DNA of 64,000 nt from Isoperla grammatica (Eukaryota; Arthropoda; Insecta; Plecoptera; Perlodidae), in NCBI GenBank assembly GCA_945910005.1, contig OX246741.1:47832239-47896238 (forward strand), written 5' to 3'. The notes under the pieces were generated by a model. That model had not been told where the DNA came from. It ran no database searches and saw nothing but the letters and a program-made list of their open reading frames with translations. A program made the position numbers and the translations under genes. This document shows positions 59,001-64,000 of the stretch, piece after piece; positions within the stretch are counted from its first letter, which is position 1; every line of letters begins with the position of its first letter.

Positions 59001-60371
59001 TCTTCTCCTCTTTTACGATCGGCAGGCGTATACGGTGTACCCTGGGCCAAATTCTATATATATTTTTTTTTAAAGCTCACCTATCCTAATGGGAGGGCAG
59101 CTGGGGCCCCTTGCCCCCCCCTGCGCAAGCCTATGTGAATCATTGCAATGACGGCTCCAAATTATTATACAGTATCATCAATAGTGAACAGTAATGAAAT
59201 GTAGGTACTACTGTATTTGATATTGAAGTAATAATAAATAATAATGATACATAATAGGAATAGGGTCGTTAAAAAAAAGCATAAGGACAGTACCGGTAAT
59301 TCTGCACATTTGTGACTTGTAAAGCATTGAATCAATATAGAAATTTAAAAATCATCCATTGTGCTTGCACTTTCAGTTATGGTTCAAGAAATTTAAATGT
59401 AGGCCTATGTTATAGTTTTGGTATGTGGAAAAAACATTCACAGCCCCCCCCCCCCCCACACACCCTGGTTTAGTCATGACATGGTTGTGAGAGTACATTT
59501 TAGTTCAAGATCAAGATAGATAATACGGTGTAGTTCACCTTGTCGTTGTGGTAGAGATGATCACTTTGTTGCTAACATTTTGCTACAGTATTTCACTAAA
59601 TTAGCCTTTTCTTGTAGCTTGTTTCTCAACTCAGAATTTTTGAAGTATTTTGCAAAATAAGATTTAATATCATCAACGAACCAAAAACGTGCAAGTTGTG
59701 TAGCTCGGAAGACCAAGACAGAGCAGGTCTCTTTAGATGTGCTGTCCTTAAGTTTAATATCAACTCCCATGAGCAGGGCAGAAAAGGAAGCCATTTTATA
59801 TTGAATAGTTCCAGACAAAAGAATGGCTGAAGAGTGAAGAAGCCATCTTAGCGTTTAAGAAGCAAAAAGAAAGATTTTGTTAATTGTTGGTATTTTTCAG
59901 GGGAGTTGGTTAAGCATTTAATAAACATCTTTTAATACCGTACCAACATAATATGTTTTGTGGTTGTTCACGTAAACCGACAAAATCGATGAAAAGCTGG
60001 TCGTAATAAAAATTGTATTTTTCTGACTTGCAGAAAGAGTCCAAGAGAGCTCTTCGCAGCCCACCTCGTCCAAGGCATCGAGTGCCGAGCCTAGTCCGAG
60101 TAGGCCCGTCACGGTCTTGAAGACGGAGAGTAGACGCGGCCTCAACGTCGTCGGGTTCCAAGTGAGCGAAGAGATTCGCCGAGCGGAGAGAGACCTCGCG
60201 AAACTGCAGGAGTCACTCGCGAGACATAGCGAGGGTTCTATGATTTACAAGACGATAACGAGCAAATTCCAAGACAAACAAGGGGAGTTGAGTCATTTGA
60301 GAGCTTCTGAGAAGAGCATAGACCGAGAAAGAAGTCAAAGAAACGATAGGAAAAAACTTTCAGTATTTTAA
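47033..60371 (+). CDS. ZGPAT: ZGPAT: CCCH zinc finger and G-patch protein, 10 exons, 533 residues, complete
   Basis: ZGPAT (ZIP) is a nuclear protein that represses transcription through NuRD recruitment and, as a G-patch protein, binds the DEAH helicase DHX15. Exons: 47033-47089, 49584-49805, 49897-49971, 51302-51439, 52139-52281, 54424-54599, 55018-55166, 56277-56397, 56777-56959, 60034-60371. All have GT-AG borders and compatible phases, giving 533 residues (human 531). Domains: N-terminal coiled coil (about 5-70), acidic linker, CCCH finger C180-C188-C195-H199 (C-x7-C-x6-C-x3-H), Tudor-like domain (about 215-270), acidic stretch, G-patch (321-365: [25 protein letters not shown]), basic helix (about 380-415) and C-terminal coiled coil (440-520). 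Start ATG 47033 opens MADQDQ, stop TAA 60369. No frameshift seen. The introns are loaded with MITEs, and a partial copy of exon 7 follows that exon. Confidence 0.95.
47487..47973. mobile_element. TIR MITE (GGGGCGATTCTGTATGGGCG ends) carrying a nested element, in ZGPAT intron 1
   Basis: Left arm GGCGATTCTGTATGGGCGAC with AAGTTTATC is inverted at the right end (GTTGCCCATTCAGTATCAGGGCGC). A shorter sister copy lies at 48153-48300. Interrupted at 47572 by a second TIR element. Confidence 0.85.
47572..47896. mobile_element. Nested TIR MITE, 325 bp, 5-bp duplication CAGTG
   Basis: ACTACGTTTACCACGCGAGC is inverted to end at 47896. CAGTG lies at 47567-47571 and 47897-47901. AGCTCGAGCT-rich arms. The sister MITE at 48153-48300 shows the same site without this insert, which confirms the boundaries. 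Confidence 0.88.
48153..48300. mobile_element. Short sister copy of the 47487 MITE
   Basis: Palindromic ~148 bp: GCGCCCTGATTCTGAATGGG against its complement CCCATACAGAATCGCCC, with GACGATAAG/CTTATCGTC next inside. Confidence 0.88.
48480..49510 (+). pseudogene. Decayed LINE reverse transcriptase in ZGPAT intron 1
   Basis: Plus-strand pieces in several frames: [21 protein letters not shown] (fragmentary RT motif), a mutated active site LFADHTT, then at 49047-49412 [33 protein letters not shown] and LHNINTREN, the usual C-terminus of a CR1-like ORF2. Stops, frameshifts, a (GTT)n run (48748-48779) and a 16-bp G run (49154-49169) disrupt it. Confidence 0.82.
50355..51144. mobile_element. TIR MITE with ~90-bp arms in ZGPAT intron 3
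   Basis: GGGCCCGGATTAACAAGAGG at 50355 is mirrored by CCTCTTGTGAATCTGGGCCC ending 51144. The arms continue with TTGGTCTTATCTCTAAGACC and CTAACTTTGAAC. A short separate hairpin lies next to it at 51145-51210 (AGGTTTTCC ... GGAAAACCT). Duplication not clear. Non-coding. Confidence 0.85.
51546..51728. repeat. Second copy of the dispersed repeat at 39767, unoccupied site
   Basis: Shares TGTGTGGGGTCGGAGAA through AGATGTCAATTG with the copy at 39767-41335, but runs directly ATGATGACATGAGATG where the other is split by the hAT element. Lies in ZGPAT intron 4. Confidence 0.88.
52282..53765 (+). other. ZGPAT intron 5, first part: unrecognised coding-like stretch
   Basis: On the minus strand 52777-53145 (122 codons) and 53072-53437 (121 codons) are open. 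Segments such as [12 protein letters not shown] and [14 protein letters not shown] look protein-like, but I cannot name a family. They may be a decayed transposon gene. A 20-bp repeat TGCCCACATTTGGCTATTA occurs twice near 53119-53160. A G-rich run lies at 52586-52607. Confidence 0.35.
53766..54220. mobile_element. hAT-type MITE, 455 bp, 8-bp duplication ATTTGTAC
   Basis: Ends TAGGGATGACATC(A/G)GGTA and complement, flanked by ATTTGTAC at 53758-53765 and 54221-54228. GTACCCGGGTA palindromes near both ends. In ZGPAT intron 5. Confidence 0.93.
55167..55280 (+). repeat. Partial tandem duplication of ZGPAT exon 7 with its splice donor
   Basis: The last ~97 bp of exon 7 and its GTAAGTGCACAC donor are repeated 113 bp downstream (for example GAGGTGAC at 55083 and again at 55196) with few changes. 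The preceding TTAG could act as a weak acceptor, but joining it to exon 7 would shift the frame. Unspliced read-through meets a stop. Probably a pseudo-exon. Confidence 0.9.
55406..55792. mobile_element. hAT-type MITE, 387 bp, 8-bp duplication CTGTTTAT
   Basis: Left end TAGGGATGACCTCGGGTA, right end inverted with two changes; CTGTTTAT at 55398-55405 and 55793-55800. Interior of GAGTCGACTCC-type palindromes. In ZGPAT intron 7; related by its ends to 53766-54220. Confidence 0.9.
57514..58854. mobile_element. Inner hAT element, 8-bp duplication ATTAGAAC, itself carrying an insert
   Basis: Ends TAGGGATGTGCGGGTACCC and complement, flanked by ATTAGAAC at 57506-57513 and 58855-58862. Subterminal CGGGTCGGGTA/ACCCGACCCG repeats. 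Contains the 57865-58585 TIR element. Confidence 0.93.
57865..58585. mobile_element. Innermost TIR element, ends GGGGGCATTCCG
   Basis: GGGGGCATTCCGTAACTCGC is mirrored by GCGAGTTTCGGAATGCGCCCC. The arms repeat CATTCCGAAACT-like and CTCAGCG words. The flanks offer only TT as a possible duplication. Non-coding, ~721 bp. Confidence 0.75.
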
Positions 60372-61030
60372 TTTTTTTAATAGACATAGTCTGAATTAAA
60401 AGTTGTGAATATTTTTCTTGTATTTAATATAGTGAATTTTCTTTTTGTTTTTACATACATACCTACGTATCACATATATGTAGATAAAACAAGGCTACTG
60501 CATATTATGTATATACTGTAAATGTATACATAAATGATTTTAGCACCAACAAATTACAAACTGTTCATTTTATTAAGAGCCTACAAGAGTCGGAGCTTAA
60601 TAAGCATGAGAATTTTTCAAGGTTTTCTGTTCGTATCTTTAAAACAACTTGTAAAATCGAAATTGTGCGTCAATACCCACTGCTAGACAGTGCCAAGGGC
60701 AAGAGATAAGGGAATAAATACATGCAAAATTAATTATGTTTGGATTAAAGTCAATAATTGTTCCAGCGCTCTACAATAATGGCAGACCTTAAATTCTCTC
60801 ACTTTTTGAGCTCTTGACTCTTCCAGGCTAGATTAAGATTTACCTACTTGAATGAAATCCACACATTGAAATAGTTAAACCCAGATATCCCGTTTACCGA
60901 TTCGAATAGTTATTTGAACCTTAACCCGTTACTAGTGGAATACGTGGGTTCATTTCCCAATTAAAGTTGATTTTTGTAATTTCTGGTTTTTATTCAAATA
61001 TTTTCACCAAAGACTTTTCCTTTCAAAATA
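60372..61030 (+). other. ZGPAT 3' UTR and flank
   Basis: Follows the ZGPAT stop. An AATAAA near 60713-60718 is a possible polyadenylation signal. Nothing else recognised. Confidence 0.45.
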
Positions 61031-61310
61031 CAGTTTTCTACATTCTTCTTCTTATGCCCATATTTTTGGTTTATGCCATCATGCATTTTTTGGTTTTTCT
61101 CTAGAGATAAGACTCTTCTCCACATAGTTCATACCAGCTGTCAAGGAATCTGTTTCATCTTTAAGACTTGGGCATCTCATCATGTGCTCCCTATTTTGTC
61201 CTTCGCACCCCCAGAGACTGCAAGTGCAACTATCAGTCATCCCTGTCCGGAGTTGATCAGTATCCCCATTTGTAGTAGTAGTTTTATTAATCAATTACAA
61301 GTCCAGATAT
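61031..61310 (-). pseudogene. LINE 3' end: zinc-knuckle-type C-terminal fragment
   Basis: Minus-strand open frame with LRTGMTDSCTCSLWGCEGQN followed by REHMMRCPSL. This is the Cys/His C-terminal motif typical of many non-LTR retrotransposons. The tail reads AAGAAGAAG near 61040. Short, 5'-truncated copy. Confidence 0.7.
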
Positions 61311-62018
61311 TGTAATGTTCCCCTCGTACCGGAGCACGGGATGGGAAGGAGTAATATTAAGTACACTGATTAAAAGATAGCAGACTTTAATTAATTAAGC
61401 ACTTCCAATGGCAATGGTAAATAGCAACCATAGTTACATTAGTTGCCGCCGTAGCTGGCAATAGGCGGGTGTTTCCTGCGCGAGGGCTCCACGTCCACTG
61501 CTCAAGCCCACCGCTTCACCACCATCTCACCCCCTCCAACTACCGTCACATGACGTGTAGGGTGGAACGTCACAATATATTATCAAAGCAGGGTAAGTGT
61601 CAAAAGCTGTAAACTGCAGCTTGGATATTTAGCCCATATAGAAACTACCCAATTGGAATGTATTAGCTAAGGGTTGTGAAGGTAGCAAATGTGTACACAG
61701 TTCGATAGGGCGTGTTTAACGTTTAGGTGGCCTCCACATAACACGCAAGCAGCTTTCTGTATGAGGTGAGTGGTGCATGAAAGAGGTAGGCAGACACAGA
61801 AACGGCAATCATACTAAGTTGTTCCAGCTTTGTAACGCTGAAACTAATGGCTCGTCCCATAGACATAGCCCACCTAATCAAGGGGTGTTATTTATAACCG
61901 TTTCATGAAATGACGTATTTCGTATTAGAAACAGAATTTTTATATGAAAATAAGTTTCAACCAATAACGTAGGCGTATCTAAGCTGGCGCATGCTAGACC
62001 GCTAACTCTTTAATTCAG
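61311..62018. other. Spacer, no gene recognised
   Basis: Includes a more G+C-rich patch (61440-61560). No open frame or repeat that I can name. Confidence 0.35.
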
Positions 62019-62364
62019 TGGTGTACACGGGGATATATTTCGGGGGGGGGGGGACTGCCCAGATTAGGACATGACTGTAAAAAGTTGCTCCACAAATGAC
62101 ACAATGAGGGTTGTGGGGGGCAAGCCCCCCCACAATAGTGCCCCAGGCAACTTTTGAAAAATCTGTATTTTCTTAATGTGTTTTAGACGAAGTTATAAGG
62201 TGCTTTGCTGAATAGGATACATACAACTATACAGTACCATGTACATGCCACCATATGTAATTCATATTTTGTATAAATTTAGATAATTTGCAGTTGCAGA
62301 GTATAATTTAAGCTGGAATTTCGGGGGGAGGGGGGCAAACGCCCCTCGATAGATACGCCACTGC
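62019..62364. mobile_element. Probable small TIR element, ends CAGTGG
   Basis: CAGTGGTGTACACGGGG at 62019 is roughly mirrored by ATACGCCACTG near 62354-62364. G-rich and C-rich arms (GGGGGCAAGCCCCCC near 62117). Flanks show no clear 8-bp duplication, so the hAT assignment is tentative. Confidence 0.5.
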
Positions 62365-63449
62365 ACCTTATTGATGCAGCCATGTTCGATATGGGGATGG
62401 ACGTCGTTAAACACGTATTTTCTGTAGCTCGTAATTTATTATAAAGTATGGTGAAATCATGTACATCCTATGGATACAGTAATAAATAAAGGGAGGTCAT
62501 TCCACATACCAGTATGTGTATAGGCTTAAGTTTTCTGTTTTAAAACAGTAGCTACTATAAAATCTTGACAGGCTGGCGAGCTTAGCATGTTCATAGGGTG
62601 TGAACCGGTGTCATGATTTATGTAGTGAGTCTATACGGTGAGTTTGCGCGGCGGATTTAGCAGCGAACGCTCATGTGAAGACCTCCATTTACAACAATGT
62701 ACTGCTAAACACCGCCGCTCGTGTGAAGCGGTCCTTATAACACAATGAGTGCTCTCTCCTATCAGGAAGGCGCTTCAGAAAAAAATGCAGCAAGCCCACA
62801 GCAGCTGGCGAAGTGAATCTAGAGAATAGCTAAATGTTCACTAATTTTTTCTTCTTGCATTGAAGCAACCTAGATCAATTTGATTTTACACATAACTGAG
62901 TTTCATGCACTTATGATTCATTGGTGATTTTTTTAGTTCTTCACTTGACTGTACCGCATGGCTAAATCCCCTGTCCAAAACGGGCGAGTCTACCTGAACG
63001 TAGGGGTGTGGGCATAAACGCTCACCCCGCGCCGCGCAACAGGTATGAATACACGCCCGGCGACGAGAACGAACTTCGTATTCTATCACATTCTCCATCC
63101 TCACATTATGTCTACAAATATTATCATGCTTGTGATTTTGTTATTATTAATATTGTTTCAGTTTGCACTGTAGTTGGAAGTGGCAAGAATGTTTTGCTTT
63201 TGTCCCCTATGTCGGGTTTTTGGGGGGCCTGCATGAGGTGGCATAGCGTAGCTGATGTCTGGGGCGAAGCCCCAGCCGCCGGAGGCCATTACGCCGAATG
63301 CATCAACATTTTTTGGGGTTAAATTGAATTTTATGGCCTAAAACACGATTTTGGGACGCGATTAACAGAGGCCACCCTACCAGTAGCACCACCTGGTAAG
63401 TAATTAATTGTAAATAAAACGATATTCGAGGTGGGCCAACGGCCATTAG
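62365..63449. other. Spacer with a dispersed-repeat copy
   Basis: 62740-62955 is an inverted copy of 20731-20960 (shared GAACTAAAAAATCACCAAT, GTTGCTTCAATGCAAGAA). Near 63230-63310 lies GGGGCGAAGCCCCAGCCGCC, a palindromic G+C-rich block. No gene recognised. Confidence 0.5.
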
Positions 63450-63725
63450 TGTTACTGACAAGTACTAAATATTGTCACTCGCAAGTCGCAAAATGCTATA
63501 GCGTGCGAGCGGATTTTGTTAAGATTTGATATTCATCTATTCAGATTTCTAGAGTTCAGTATAATTTTAAGTATTTGAAATGTTTTCCCGCACTGCCCTG
63601 TACCACGTGATTTCCGTATAATTCAATAAAGCATACTTCCGGTTTTTCTCTACTCAACTGTGGTCGTCATTCGTGTCGTATCCTACAATTAATCACGATC
63701 CATGGAACAATCCTAATATTTAATA
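63450..63725 (+). repeat. 5' LTR of a Ty1/copia element
   Basis: Starts TGTTACTG and ends directly before the primer site at 63726. 276 bp, with AATAAA at 63625-63630. The start is inferred; the partner LTR is outside the window. Confidence 0.6.
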
Positions 63726-63739
63726 GGTTATGGGCCCAG
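63726..63739 (+). other. Half-tRNA-iMet primer-binding site
   Basis: GGTTATGGGCCCAG is complementary to the anticodon stem-loop region of initiator methionine tRNA, not its 3' end. Copia-type elements are known to use such an internal, cleaved tRNA fragment as primer. Confidence 0.8.
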
Positions 63740-63884
63740 GGAACGTTTTCTCTGAAGTTTAATTGTTGAGTTGAGACGAAAATGCTTCGTGTGTTTGTGT
63801 TAAAAAACTTTTTATCACGACAAAAACGCGAGTGCACATGGTGAGGTTAGGTCGCATGCCAACCACGCTAAGAGGAAGTCGAAA

Positions 63885-64000
63885 ATGGAGTCGGATCAAG
63901 TGCCTACGGTAATAGTCCAACCGTCTGTGAACTCTCTTCCGCCCTTTGCTAAACTTAAGGGGCAAGAGAACTGGGTTGATTGGAAATATCTCATAGAGCT
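63885..64000 (+). CDS. Start of a Ty1/copia-type Gag-Pol ORF (runs off the window)
   Basis: ATG at 63885 opens a frame to the window end. The visible 39 residues include PPFAKLKGQENWVDWKYLIEL, matching the conserved Gag start of copia elements (LxGxENWxxWK pattern, UBN2/Gag-like domain). It lies 145 bp after the primer site. Gag would form the element's particle; protease, integrase and RT are expected to the right. It resembles GalEa-type copia elements of marine animals (inference). Confidence 0.75.
   Translation, partial: MESDQVPTVIVQPSVNSLPPFAKLKGQENWVDWKYLIE

Larger units (their letters stand above)
57153..59135. mobile_element. Outer hAT element of a three-level nest, 8-bp duplication TGAATCAT
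   Basis: Ends CATAGGCGTGCGCAG and CTGCGCAAGCCTATG, flanked by TGAATCAT at 57145-57152 and 59136-59143. About 630 bp of its own sequence surrounds the inner hAT at 57514. G-rich arms (GGGGGGATGCCCCCC near 57240). No transposase. In ZGPAT intron 9. Confidence 0.9.

Noticed and set aside
62019..62364. Confident hAT call from CAGTGG ends
   Set aside because: Flanking 8-mers do not match, so it is listed only as a probable TIR element.

Overview
The window is metazoan nuclear DNA. Its genes are split by GT-AG introns, four host genes can be recognised, and the rest is mostly AT-rich intron or spacer packed with transposons. The palindrome TAGGCCTA recurs throughout, and the host proteins (C3G/RAPGEF1, ODF3-type, RBM7, ZGPAT) are bilaterian families. 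Together with the mobile elements present (Ty3/gypsy, a copia element with a half-tRNA primer site, several LINE families, many hAT MITEs, tRNA-derived SINEs), this suggests a marine invertebrate. An echinoderm or a similar deuterostome is my guess, but the sequence alone does not settle it.

Layout. 1-7164: most of a Ty3/gypsy LTR retrotransposon on the minus strand (5' LTR, primer site, gag, protease-RT-RNase H, running off the left edge). A 2.9 kb fold-back DNA transposon is inserted inside its RT. 7165-22148: the last two exons of RAPGEF1 (C3G) on the plus strand at 10438-10569 and 22016-22148, with an 11.4 kb intron between them. On the minus strand of that intron lies an ODF3/SHIPPO-type gene (visible coding part 14288-15632). 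It is frameshifted in its last exon and runs into a 3.1 kb minisatellite amplified from its own exon. 22149-29726: probable RAPGEF1 3' UTR and spacer. 29727-41300: a transposon-dense stretch (hAT MITE, a 1.9 kb TIR element carrying a repeated 14-mer, a LINE inserted in an antisense LINE, a near-perfect 284 bp palindrome, nested hATs). 41494-43101: RBM7-like gene, minus strand, three exons. 47033-60371: ZGPAT, plus strand, ten exons encoding 533 residues, complete. Its introns hold many MITEs, including a three-deep nest in intron 9. 60372-64000: ZGPAT 3' flank, LINE scraps, and at the right edge the 5' LTR, primer site and gag start of a Ty1/copia element.

Functionally the host genes are unrelated: Rap1 GTPase activation (RAPGEF1), sperm or cilium microtubule structure (ODF3-like), nuclear exosome targeting (RBM7), and transcription repression or G-patch helicase activation (ZGPAT). 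Mobile-element dynamics dominate the window. At least nine insertions have exact 8-bp duplications diagnostic of hAT elements, and several sit inside each other. Nothing here looks like a bacterial-style defence system or gene cluster. The most unusual items are the exon-derived minisatellite with its exact 577 bp higher-order repeat, the repeated GTAACACTCATGAC motif inside a TIR element, the giant fold-back element with a Cys-rich transposase tail, and the partial duplication of ZGPAT exon 7.
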